From assembly GCA_963791495.1 (NCBI GenBank), contig CAWBST010000021.1:1-64000 (forward strand): a DNA stretch of 64,000 nt. Reading direction: 5' to 3'. Under the pieces are notes generated by a model. It did no database searches. It was not told the DNA's origin and saw nothing but the letters and a program-made list of their open reading frames with translations. Both the position numbers and the translations under genes were made by a program. Positions 29,480 to 38,146 of the stretch are shown here, one piece after another. Source of the stretch: JAMXLO01 sp963791495 (GTDB taxonomy: Bacteria > Pseudomonadota > Alphaproteobacteria > Acetobacterales > Acetobacteraceae). The number at the start of each line of letters is the position of its first letter. Position 1 is the first letter of the stretch.

Positions 29480-31630
29480 GTGCGGGTGCCGCGCGTTCTC
29501 CTGGTCTGGCTGGCAGCCGGTTGGGCCGGTCTGCTGGTCATCCCATGGTACGGATTGGACAGCGGCACGTCGCCCCCAGCGCTGTTCGCCGGGCACGCGT
29601 GGCTGCTGCCGCTGGCGCTGCCATTGCTGCTTGCCACCTGGGCCGGGCTCGCACGCAAGTCGCCGCGATTTCTTGTCGCCGCCGGCGCCGCAGGACTCGC
29701 ATGGCTGGCCGGCGAGGGCCTGCTCATCATCCACCGCGGCTGGACTTACGCCTGGCTCACCGGATTGTTCGGCGATGGGCCCAGTCAGCCGGCCATGGGC
29801 TGGGGCGCCGCGGTCTATGCGCTCGCCTGCCTCATGCTCCTTGCCTACGGCCTCGCCCGACTCGGTGCCTGCAAGGGCGACGTGTTCGTCACCGGCTCGC
29901 TGCTGCTTGTCGTCGGCCTGATCACATTGTTCGTGTTCTACCCGGTGCTGTGCATTCTCTCCTCCGCGGTGCGCGACAACGATGGCGCCTTTGCACCCGG
30001 CGAGTTCCTGACGAAACTGCTGAGCCCATCGATCTGGAGTCTCGGCTGCCTCACGGGCGCACACGGTTGCGGCGTGGCCTGGAACACGGTTGCGGAGGCT
30101 GCTCTGGTCGGCCTGCTCACCACGCTGCTCGGCCTCGCCTTCGCACTGGTGGCGCTGCGCACGCGCATGCCGATGAAGCCGCTGCTGCGCGCGCTCTCCA
30201 TCCTGCCGATCATCACGCCACCCTTCGTCATCGGTCTCGCCCTGATCCTGCTGTTCGGTCGCGCCGGCGTCGTCACGGTGTTGATCGGCAACCTGTTCGA
30301 TATTCCGCGCAGTCGCTGGATCTACGGCATGCCGGGCATCACCATCGCCCAGGTGCTGGCGTTCACGCCGATCTCCATGCTGGTGCTGCTCGGTGTGCTG
30401 CAGGGCGTCGCGCCAAGCCTGGAGGAAGCGTCGCAGACGCTGCGGGCCGGTCCTTGGTATACATTCCGCACGATCACGTGGCCGTTGATCCGTCCCGGCC
30501 TCGCCAACGCCTTCCTGATCGGCTTCATCGAGAGCATGGCCGACTTCGCCAATCCACTGGTGATCGGCGGCAACTTCACCGTGCTGTCCACCGACATCTT
30601 CTTCGCCGTGGTCGGAGCCTCGCACGACCAGGGCCGCGCAGCGGTGTTGGCCATTGTACTGCTGGCATTCACGCTCACCGCATTCCAGGCGCAGCGCTTC
30701 TGGCTCGGCCGACGCAGCTACGCGACCGTCGCTGGCAAGGGCCACGGCGGCATCCCCGCTTCGCTTCCAGTCGGCGTTCGCGCTTCATGCTACGCGGCGA
30801 TCGTGCCCTGGCTGCTGCTGACGATCGCAGTCTACGGCATGATCCTGATCGGCGGCTTCGTCGTCTCGGTCGGTCGCGACAATACGCCAACGCTGGAATA
30901 CTTCTGGACGGCGTTCTCCGTCGAGAAGGGTGTCGGCGGCTGGTTCCTTTCCGGCTCCGCCTGGAACTCCTTCATCGTCACGATCGAGATCGCGCTGATC
31001 GCCATGCCGTTCACCGCGGCCCTTGGCATCCTCACTGCCTGGCTGCTGGATCGCCAGCAGTTTCCCGGTCGCCGCAGCTTCGAATTCCTGGCGATGATGA
31101 GCTTCGCGATCCCCGGCACGGTGATCGGCGTATCCTACATCCTGGCATTCAACGTGCCGCCTGTTTCGCTCACCGGAACCGGAACAATCATCGCCATCGC
31201 CTTCGCCTTTCGCAACATGCCGGTGGGCATCCGCGCCGGCATCGCCAACCTCAGCCAGATCGACCGAAGTCTGGATGAGGCATCGCTGACGCTGGGCTCG
31301 CATTCGTTCGGCACGTTGATCCGCGTCATCCTGCCCATGCTGCGGCCGGCCATCGTCACTGCCATGGTCTACAGTTTCGTGCGCGCGGTCACCGCGGTGA
31401 GCGCGGTCATCTTCCTCGTCACCGGCCACTACAACCTTGCGACCGTGTATATCGTGGGCCGCGCCGATGTCGGCGAATACGGCGTGGCGATCGTCTATTC
31501 GGCGATGCTGGTGATCTTCATGACGCTGGTGCTGATCCTGATTCAGCTCCTGGTGGGCGAGCGCCGCATCGGGCGTCGCGCCGCGGCACCGCCAGTCGAA
31601 GCGCCTGGAATCGCGCTGGTGCCGACTTGA
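29480..31630 (+). CDS. ABC permease, double-domain (ferric-iron type)
   Basis: 716 residues from GTG 29480. An extra N-terminal block of about five helices precedes two fused permease domains. EAA loops: EEASQTLRAGPWYTFRTITW (first) and DEASLTLGSHSFGTLIRVIL (second). This is the FbpB/AfuB layout, in which one chain forms the whole membrane channel. The TGA overlaps the TTG start of the ATPase gene. Intact over 2.1 kb. Confidence 0.92.
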   Translation: MRVPRVLLVWLAAGWAGLLVIPWYGLDSGTSPPALFAGHAWLLPLALPLLLATWAGLARKSPRFLVAAGAAGLAWLAGEGLLIIHRGWTYAWLTGLFGDGPSQPAMGWGAAVYALACLMLLAYGLARLGACKGDVFVTGSLLLVVGLITLFVFYPVLCILSSAVRDNDGAFAPGEFLTKLLSPSIWSLGCLTGAHGCGVAWNTVAEAALVGLLTTLLGLAFALVALRTRMPMKPLLRALSILPIITPPFVIGLALILLFGRAGVVTVLIGNLFDIPRSRWIYGMPGITIAQVLAFTPISMLVLLGVLQGVAPSLEEASQTLRAGPWYTFRTITWPLIRPGLANAFLIGFIESMADFANPLVIGGNFTVLSTDIFFAVVGASHDQGRAAVLAIVLLAFTLTAFQAQRFWLGRRSYATVAGKGHGGIPASLPVGVRASCYAAIVPWLLLTIAVYGMILIGGFVVSVGRDNTPTLEYFWTAFSVEKGVGGWFLSGSAWNSFIVTIEIALIAMPFTAALGILTAWLLDRQQFPGRRSFEFLAMMSFAIPGTVIGVSYILAFNVPPVSLTGTGTIIAIAFAFRNMPVGIRAGIANLSQIDRSLDEASLTLGSHSFGTLIRVILPMLRPAIVTAMVYSFVRAVTAVSAVIFLVTGHYNLATVYIVGRADVGEYGVAIVYSAMLVIFMTLVLILIQLLVGERRIGRRAAAPPVEAPGIALVPT

Positions 31631-32685
31631 GCACGAGTGCCGTCGAATTCCGCTCGGTCATCAAGCGTTACGGCGCGGTGACGGCGCTCGATGCCATCAG
31701 CCTGTCGATCGAACGAGGCACGCTGGTGACGCTGCTGGGCCCATCCGGTTGCGGCAAGACAACCATCCTGCGGCTGATTGCAGGGCTGGAACAGGCGTCG
31801 AGCGGGCAGATCCTGATCGACGGCGACGATGTCACGCTGCTGTCGGCGGCCGAGCGCGACGTGTCCATGGTGTTCCAGTCCTACGCGCTGTTCCCACACA
31901 TGACCGTGCTGGAAAATGTTTGCTACGGCCTGCGCGCGTCAGGGATGCGAAAGGCCAAGGCCGTGGAACTGGCGCAGGCGAAGCTCGCGCTGGTGGGGCT
32001 TGCGGGCTACGGCGGACGGTTGCCCAGTGAACTGTCCGGTGGCCAGCAGCAGCGCGTCGCGGTGGCGCGCGCCATAGTTTTGGAACCGAAGGTGCTGCTG
32101 TTCGACGAACCGCTGTCCAATCTCGACGCCAAACTGCGTCGCCGCGTGCGCGAGGAGATCCACGAGCTTCAGCAGAGCCTGTCGCTCACCGCGGTCTATG
32201 TCACGCACGACCAGCAGGAGGCGCTGGCGATCTCCGACCGTATCATGGTGATGAGCATGGCGCGGATCGCCCAGGACGGCACGCCGCGCGGTCTGTATGA
32301 GCAGCCGAACAGCCACTTCGTCGCCGACTTCATCGGCGATGCCAACATCGTGCCGGTGAACATCGAGAGCCGCCAAGGCGAAATGGCCTCCGTGCGGCTC
32401 GGCCCTCTGCTGCTGAACTTGCCTCACCATGGCGCCGTCGCGGGTGCCGCTGAACTGTCGATCCGTCCGCAGGCCGTGCTTCTGGCGTCCGGCGCAGATG
32501 GCTTGCGAGGGCACGTTACAAAGGCGGCCTATCTGGGCAGCCACATGGAGTACTGGGTCATGGTCCCCGGGCTGGACAACGAACTCTTCGTCATCTCTCG
32601 AAATGTCGAGACGACGTTCGCGATTGGCGACGAAGTCGGCGCCACTCTCGCGCATACCGGTGTAGCGCTCGTCCCACAGCAATGA
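31627..32685 (+). CDS. ABC transporter ATPase (ferric-iron/polyamine type)
   Basis: 352 residues from TTG 31627, which overlaps the permease stop (TTGA). Walker A GPSGCGKTT (38-46), Q-loop MVFQSYALFPHMTV, signature LSGGQQQRVAVARA, Walker B VLLFDEPLSNLDAK, H-loop VTHDQQEAL, then a C-terminal TOBE-like regulatory domain. Energises the transporter encoded upstream. The TTG start and overlap imply translational coupling. Confidence 0.92.
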   Translation: MSTSAVEFRSVIKRYGAVTALDAISLSIERGTLVTLLGPSGCGKTTILRLIAGLEQASSGQILIDGDDVTLLSAAERDVSMVFQSYALFPHMTVLENVCYGLRASGMRKAKAVELAQAKLALVGLAGYGGRLPSELSGGQQQRVAVARAIVLEPKVLLFDEPLSNLDAKLRRRVREEIHELQQSLSLTAVYVTHDQQEALAISDRIMVMSMARIAQDGTPRGLYEQPNSHFVADFIGDANIVPVNIESRQGEMASVRLGPLLLNLPHHGAVAGAAELSIRPQAVLLASGADGLRGHVTKAAYLGSHMEYWVMVPGLDNELFVISRNVETTFAIGDEVGATLAHTGVALVPQQ

Positions 32686-32783
32686 CGAGAAATTGGACTG
32701 ACCAGAGACTACTGGCGCGGCCCTTCCAACCAGGCCAATCATCGTGTCCATGCGGTTCACCGAGTTCCTTTCTGGAGGACCGC

Positions 32784-33521
32784 ATGAGCGATGCTTACCC
32801 GGTGACAAGCCGCAACCGCCTCCGCCGCCGGCACGAGCGCGGCCACTACGATCGCGAGACGGTTCACGCCATCCTCGACGCCGCGATGATCTGCCACATC
32901 GCCTATGTCATCGACGGCCAGCCGTTCTGCACGCCCACTTCATTCTGGCGCGAGGGCGATCGGCTCTACTGGCACGGCTCGTCCGCCAGCCGCATGGTGC
33001 GTGCGCAGGCGAAGGGTCTGCCGGTCTGCCTGACCGTCACCCACCACGACGCGCTGGTGCTGGCGCGCTCCGGTTTTCATCACTCCGTGAACTACCGCTG
33101 CGTGATGGCCTACGGACGCGCCCGTGCAGTGACCGATCCGCAGGCCAAGCTCCGCGCGATGGACGCATTCATCGACCGATTCTACCCCGGACGTACAGCC
33201 GTGCTGCGGCCACCCAACGCACAGGAGATCAAGGCCATCAGCATCCTGGAGATGGAGATCGAGGATGCCGCGGCGAAGATCCGTTCCACCGGCGTTGCCG
33301 ATGAGGAGGCGGACTATAACGTTCCGGTTTGGTGCGCGGTGTTGCCCTTGCGGACGGTTCTCGGCCAGCCGGAGGAATGCGCTCGCCAGTTGCCCGGGGT
33401 CACGCCGGACAGCGGGGGCGCAGAGGACTATGTGGCGGGTCGCCGATTCGATGAGGTAATGCTGGCGAGCTACCGCAAGGCGTATCCAGAGCCGATCAAT
33501 CCCGCGGCAGCAGCGCGTTGA
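32784..33521 (+). CDS. PNPOx-like flavin-binding split-barrel protein
   Basis: 245 residues starting MSDAYPVTSRNRLRRRHERG with GGAGG before ATG 32784. Body: ILDAAMICHIAYVIDGQPFC-TPTSFWREGDRLYWHGSSAS, then CLTVTHHDALVLARSGFHHS-VNYRCVMAYGRA, the NimA-like/pyridoxamine-5'-phosphate-oxidase-fold signature. Binds FMN or heme in relatives; substrate unknown. Follows the ABC operon by 98 bases. Confidence 0.85.
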   Translation: MSDAYPVTSRNRLRRRHERGHYDRETVHAILDAAMICHIAYVIDGQPFCTPTSFWREGDRLYWHGSSASRMVRAQAKGLPVCLTVTHHDALVLARSGFHHSVNYRCVMAYGRARAVTDPQAKLRAMDAFIDRFYPGRTAVLRPPNAQEIKAISILEMEIEDAAAKIRSTGVADEEADYNVPVWCAVLPLRTVLGQPEECARQLPGVTPDSGGAEDYVAGRRFDEVMLASYRKAYPEPINPAAAAR

Positions 33522-33769
33522 CCAGCCGCATACGATTTACCAGCGCATCGAATCGCGCTTCTTCTTGCAGAAGCTCGCCAACCGCTCAGGTCGTGTTGCC
33601 CCAGACACTGCATCCATAGGTTGCTCCCGGACAGCGCGGTTGCCGCCGACGTTGCCGCCTCGCTCGGTACTCCGGGTTTCCGCTGGCATTCCGAGCCGCG
33701 AAGGCCCATATCCCGACGGCATCGTCAAGAGGGCCCGGTCCGCCCGCTGACGGCGGGAAAGGTGTGATT

Positions 33770-33985
33770 GTGTCGCGTCATAGATTCAAGGTTGGTCAGA
33801 CCGTGCACCTGGTGCCCAATCGGCTGGAGCGCCACGTGCCAGGAGGAGCCTACACGATCCAGCGTCAATTGCCGGACGAAGGGCGCGATCTGCAGTACCG
33901 GGTCAAGAATGCACAGGATGGTCACGAGCGCGTGGTCAGCGAGGCGCAGTTGCGGCCCGCAGAGGCGCTCACCCCGCAGCACTGA
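33770..33985 (+). CDS. small conserved hypothetical (71 aa)
   Basis: MSRHRFKVGQTVHLVPNRLE then RHVPGGAYTIQRQLPDEGRD-LQYRVKNAQDGHERVVSEAQ. Beta-rich, SH3-like in appearance. GTG 33770 is preferred over GTG 33764 because AAAGG (33758-33762) then has a seven-base spacing. Such proteins are widespread and unnamed in alphaproteobacteria. Ends 18 bases before the enolase-superfamily gene. The stretch 33522-33763 shows no gene. Confidence 0.7.
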   Translation: MSRHRFKVGQTVHLVPNRLERHVPGGAYTIQRQLPDEGRDLQYRVKNAQDGHERVVSEAQLRPAEALTPQH

Positions 33986-34003
33986 ACGCCTTCACCGACC
34001 AGC

Positions 34004-35200
34004 ATGAAGATCACGGCTGTCCGCGTTCTGCGCCTGACCGGCACCTTGGAAACTGACGGTCCGCTCTGGGAGGACCGCCTCGTTCGTCCAATAGATATCT
34101 ATCCGGAATATCGCCTCCGCAACGACTTCGAGGGCGGCAGTCAGATCGATGCCGGTCACTTCCGCCTGGAACAGCACTTCATCCGGGTCGAGACCGACGA
34201 GGGGCCCTTCGGCATTGCCGGCCCGCTGCCTGACATGGTGGCGGCCTTCGTGGCAAAGCGCCTGCGTCCGATCGTAGTTGGCCAGGATCCGATCGCGCAC
34301 GAAAAGCTGTGGGACCAGATGCATCGCATCATGGTGCACGGTCGCCAGGGCGACGCGATGCTGGCGATAAGCGCGATCGACTGCGCGCTATGGGACCTCA
34401 AAGGTCGCTGGCTCAACCAGCCGGTGTTTCGTCTGCTTGGTGGACCAACTCGCGACAGTGTTCCGGCCTATGCGTCGATGCTTGGTTTCGCGGTGCTCGA
34501 CCTTGGTCGTGTCCGCGAAAGAGCAGCGCAATACAAGGCACTTGGCTATCCGGCGCAGAAGTGGTTCTTCCGTCACGGCCCCATGAGCGGCGCCGAGGGA
34601 ATGCGGATGAACGTCGACCTGGTGCGCACGCTGCGCGAGACCCTCGGCGACGACTACGACATCATGCTCGACTGCTGGCAGTCGTTCGACCCGATCTATG
34701 CCGTTGAGCTGGCCGACCGCATCGCCGAATTTCATCCGCGCTGGCTCGAGGAATGCGTGATGCCGGACCGCGTCGACAGCTATCGCCGCGTGAAGGAGCG
34801 CACGCAGATCCCGCTCTCCGGCGCGGAGCATGAGTACACGCGTTGGGGATTCAAGCGCTTCATCGATGCCGATGCGCTCGATGTGCTGCAGCCCGACATC
34901 TATTGGGCCGGCGGTCTGTCCGAAACCCTCAAGATTGCCGCCTATGCGTCGGTGCACGACCTCACTGTGATCCCGCACGGTCATTCGACACCTGCCGGGC
35001 TGCATTTCTCGCTGGCCCAGTCGCCGCTACTGACGCCGATCCAGGAGTACCTGGTGAAGTGGAATGCAATCAATCAGCACTTCCTCGCGCATCCGGTCAC
35101 GCCACGGCACGGTGAGTTCGCGCCGCCGACCTTGCCGGGGCTGGGCATGGATCTGGACCCAGCGAAGATCGAGGCGCAGGTGGAGGTGTACGCCGAATAG
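34004..35200 (+). CDS. enolase-superfamily dehydratase, RhmD-like
   Basis: 398 residues. Capping domain, then barrel with RVRERAAQYKALGYPAQKWF, FRHGPMSGAEGMRMNVDLVR, metal-ligand text MLDCWQSFDP (Asp), WLEECVMPD (Glu), PLSGAEHEYT (Glu) and base VIPHGHSTPAG (His). Closest by eye to L-rhamnonate dehydratase and related sugar-acid dehydratases. The exact sugar acid cannot be told from sequence. ATG 34004. Confidence 0.8.
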   Translation: MKITAVRVLRLTGTLETDGPLWEDRLVRPIDIYPEYRLRNDFEGGSQIDAGHFRLEQHFIRVETDEGPFGIAGPLPDMVAAFVAKRLRPIVVGQDPIAHEKLWDQMHRIMVHGRQGDAMLAISAIDCALWDLKGRWLNQPVFRLLGGPTRDSVPAYASMLGFAVLDLGRVRERAAQYKALGYPAQKWFFRHGPMSGAEGMRMNVDLVRTLRETLGDDYDIMLDCWQSFDPIYAVELADRIAEFHPRWLEECVMPDRVDSYRRVKERTQIPLSGAEHEYTRWGFKRFIDADALDVLQPDIYWAGGLSETLKIAAYASVHDLTVIPHGHSTPAGLHFSLAQSPLLTPIQEYLVKWNAINQHFLAHPVTPRHGEFAPPTLPGLGMDLDPAKIEAQVEVYAE

Positions 35201-35291
35201 CGGCGCACCCATTCTCTTAAGCCGATATTAGTCGGACCCGTGGCACACTGCCTCGAATGCCCGCGCTCGAGCGGGCGCGGAGTGGCATCAG

Positions 35292-37475
35292 GTGCTGGCC
35301 CAGACTGGCATGGCGGCAGCCAGGAGTCGTGCTTTCGGATCAAGCCGGCACCTGTGGGCAATCGGCGTAATCCTCATCGTCATGACCTTGCTGGGTTGCG
35401 GCCTGGCAGTCTGGGATCTGCATCGTCAGACCATCGAACAGCAGCGGATCTCCGTGCGAAATCTCGGCGTGGTTCTCGCCGAGCAGACCTCGCGCTACGT
35501 GCAGATCGTCGATCTCGCTCTGGAGGAGGTGCAGTCGCGTGCTGCTGCACTCGATGTCCGCACGCCAGACGATCTGGTGCGCGAATTTGGCGGCGAGCCA
35601 ACACGCACCTTCCTGCGGGAAAGGCTGAAGAATCTGCCGCAGGCAAATGCCTTCTTTCTGCTTCGGATAGATGGCCACTCGTTCGTCACCACACGGTCGC
35701 CACCTGCGGTCGATATCGACTTCGCCGATCGCGACTACTATCGCCACTTCGCTGAACATGATGATCCGGGCCCGTTCATCAGCGAACCAATGCGCAGCCG
35801 CGTTGCTGGTACGCCAACAATATACCTCTCGCGTCAAATCAACGGGCCTGACCACACCTTCCTCGGCGTTGCTGTCGGCGCCATCGACCTGGAGTATCTC
35901 ACCACTTTTTATAGCGCGATCGATTTGCCATCCGGCGAGGTTGTGACATTGCTGCGTCGCGATGGCCTGGTGCTTGCGCGCTATCCCGATCCAACGCACG
36001 AGGTCGGCAACCGGATGGCGGCGATCTCGCCTTGGCACCGCCTTGCTGCAGCACAAGGTGGAACTTACCGATCGCCTGGCTTTCTCGGCGCGGTACGCGC
36101 CGTCGTATCGGTCCATCCACTGCACAACTGGCCACTCGTCATCGACGTCTCGATGCAGGAGCCGGCGGCGCTGGCGAAATGGCGTGATCAGACCACAATG
36201 ATTGCCATTGGTGGTCTCTGCACTGCGACTGGCTTCGCCGTGCTGTTCGGTGTCATAGGCCGACAGTTCCGCCGTAAGGCCGAGGACAACGCCCGGCTCC
36301 GCGAGACTGCGGATGCGCTGAGTGCCAGCGAAGCACGGATCAGAGATTTCGCCGAAATGTCGTCGGACTGGTTCTGGGAACTCGACCCTGAATTGCGTTT
36401 CACCTGGGTATCCGACAGCCCAATAATTCATGCGATGCGCATTCCGAGCCGCATGGGAATGACGCCCTGGCAAGCACTGGACGGGAGTCTGGCGGATGCG
36501 CATTGGGGCCAGCTTCGAGGCGATATGCTGGCGCGGCGGGCGTTTCGCGATTTCCATGACCAGGAGATCGACCAGGATGGTCAACTCCATCATGTCAGCA
36601 TCGACGGCGACCCGGTGTTTGATGCGGCCGGAACCTTCATCGGTTATCGCGGCACCGGTCGCGATATCACGGCCGATGTCGAAGCCGCGCACGAGCTGGA
36701 GCTGGCCAAGGAACGCGCCGAGGCGGCGAGCCGCACCAAGTCCGAGTTCCTCGCCAACATGAGCCACGAGCTGCGGACGCCCCTGAATGCCGTGATCGGA
36801 TTTTCCGAGCTGATACGTGACCAGCCATCCGGTCGTACCAGCGCGAGCTATGTCGAATATGCGACTGAAATCAACACGGCCGGCCGCCTTCTGCTCGACA
36901 TGATCAATGACGTGCTCGATCTCTCAAAGATCGAGGCCGGGCATTACCTGCTTGCGGATGAAATGGTGGAGATCGGCAGTGTGGTGCGATCCTGCATCAG
37001 CATGCTGAGGCTGCGGGCGAACGAGGGTGGCGTGCGGATCGTCAACGAGGTGAACGGGATGCGTGTCGCCGTACGTGGAGATGCGCGCGCTCTGAAGCAA
37101 ATCGTGGTCAATCTGCTGTCCAATGCCGTGAAGTTCACCCCAAATGGAGGAGTTGTCTCGCTGCACATCCAAGATGCTGGAGAAGCAGTCGCTTTGGTCG
37201 TGACGGATACCGGCATAGGCATCGATCCTGTCGCCCTGGCTTCGCTGGGTCAGCCATTCCAGCAGGCGGACGCCTCGATCGGGCGCAGGTTCGGCGGCAG
37301 CGGTCTCGGACTGGCCATCAGCCGGAAACTGCTCGCCCTGCATGGCGGAACGCTGACGATCGAGAGCACACCGGGCAGGGGCACCACGGTGCGGGTCATA
37401 TTCCCACGCGAGCGGATTCTCGAAGCTACTGCAACGACAAGGACATCTACGCTGGAGCCCGCGTTATCTGCCTGA
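35292..37475 (+). CDS. orphan sensor histidine kinase (CACHE-PAS-HisKA-HATPase)
   Basis: 727 residues. Membrane helices at about 22-42 and 301-323 enclose a periplasmic sensor domain of some 255 residues (dCACHE-like, with FVTTRSPPAVDIDFADRDYY). Then PAS (about 345-460; DWFWELDPELRFTWVSD), HisKA with phospho-acceptor His492 in ANMSHELRTPLN, and HATPase_c (NLLSNAVKFTPN, DTGIGID, GGSGLGLAIS). No receiver domain and no response regulator next to it. Start uncertain between GTG 35292 and ATG 35310. Its last 29 bases overlap the convergent hpnG. Confidence 0.88.
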   Translation: MLAQTGMAAARSRAFGSSRHLWAIGVILIVMTLLGCGLAVWDLHRQTIEQQRISVRNLGVVLAEQTSRYVQIVDLALEEVQSRAAALDVRTPDDLVREFGGEPTRTFLRERLKNLPQANAFFLLRIDGHSFVTTRSPPAVDIDFADRDYYRHFAEHDDPGPFISEPMRSRVAGTPTIYLSRQINGPDHTFLGVAVGAIDLEYLTTFYSAIDLPSGEVVTLLRRDGLVLARYPDPTHEVGNRMAAISPWHRLAAAQGGTYRSPGFLGAVRAVVSVHPLHNWPLVIDVSMQEPAALAKWRDQTTMIAIGGLCTATGFAVLFGVIGRQFRRKAEDNARLRETADALSASEARIRDFAEMSSDWFWELDPELRFTWVSDSPIIHAMRIPSRMGMTPWQALDGSLADAHWGQLRGDMLARRAFRDFHDQEIDQDGQLHHVSIDGDPVFDAAGTFIGYRGTGRDITADVEAAHELELAKERAEAASRTKSEFLANMSHELRTPLNAVIGFSELIRDQPSGRTSASYVEYATEINTAGRLLLDMINDVLDLSKIEAGHYLLADEMVEIGSVVRSCISMLRLRANEGGVRIVNEVNGMRVAVRGDARALKQIVVNLLSNAVKFTPNGGVVSLHIQDAGEAVALVVTDTGIGIDPVALASLGQPFQQADASIGRRFGGSGLGLAISRKLLALHGGTLTIESTPGRGTTVRVIFPRERILEATATTRTSTLEPALSA

Positions 37476-38082
37476 CGTGCCCGACAAGCGCGCGTCGCGC
37501 CACCGCAGCATCGGCCGCGAGTGCGAGAACCACGGGCAGTTGTCCCGGCCGGGCGGCAAGCGAGCTCACCACACGCCAGATGCCGATGCAGCCGCGCGAG
37601 TTCAGTGCGACCAGTGCAGCGGGAGGCAAGGCGCGGTCAGCCGGATCGCATACAACACGCAAGGCGGCAAATGGCAAGCCGTGCGCAACTGCGACACGCG
37701 CCACGGCGCCGCTCTCTAGATCAATCGCCACCGCAGACGTTTGGTCGTGCAGGTAGCGTTTTTGTTTGACGGTCGCCGCGACCGCTTCGGCACCAAGCAC
37801 GACGTCCACCGTCGTACCGCCCAACATTTGCGATAGTGCGGGATCAGTCGGATGAAGCACCCCATCGACAATCACTGCTGAGGGTACGATAAGCGCGCCG
37901 GGGCGCAACGCCGGGTCCAGTGCACCAGCCAGACCGAAGCTTACCAGCGCATCGCTGCCCTCATCGATCAGCCGCCGCGCTGCCGCTTCCGCGCCCGCCG
38001 CGGTCCCGCCCCCGATCGCCACCTTCCATCCCAGGCGCCGCGCAATTCGCGCTTCCGCCGCCAAACCGACGACGATCCCCAC
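37447..38082 (-). CDS. hpnG: hopanoid side-chain nucleoside phosphorylase HpnG
   Basis: 211 residues from GTG 38082, chosen because GGAGG stands just upstream and a GC-rich palindrome lies beyond. VGIVVGLAAEARIARRLGWK, then LVSFGLAGALDPALRPGALI and AIDLESGAVARVAVAHGLPF, the purine-phosphorylase-like fold of HpnG. Known role in other bacteria: releases adenine from adenosylhopane to give ribosylhopane. Last gene of the hpn operon, separated from shc by the repeat at 38083. Confidence 0.9.
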   Translation of the reverse strand: MGIVVGLAAEARIARRLGWKVAIGGGTAAGAEAAARRLIDEGSDALVSFGLAGALDPALRPGALIVPSAVIVDGVLHPTDPALSQMLGGTTVDVVLGAEAVAATVKQKRYLHDQTSAVAIDLESGAVARVAVAHGLPFAALRVVCDPADRALPPAALVALNSRGCIGIWRVVSSLAARPGQLPVVLALAADAAVARRALVGHVRQITRAPA

Positions 38083-38130
38083 ACTCCACCTCCCCTTGCG
38101 GGAGGGGGTAAGGGGGAGGGGGCGGTCGGT
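38083..38130. repeat. GC-rich palindromic element between shc and hpnG
   Basis: Contains CCTCCCCTTGCGGGAGG hairpin plus GGGGGTAAGGGGGAGGGGG. Same family as the larger inverted repeat at 42179-42265. Also supplies the ribosome binding site of hpnG. Confidence 0.7.
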
Positions 38131-38146
38131 TTCGGCAGCTCTCCCT

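Noticed and set aside
29327..30745. Long minus-strand open frame (472 codons) opposite the ABC permease.
   Set aside because: Low-quality Gln/Arg/Ala-rich text; the permease on the other strand is unmistakable.
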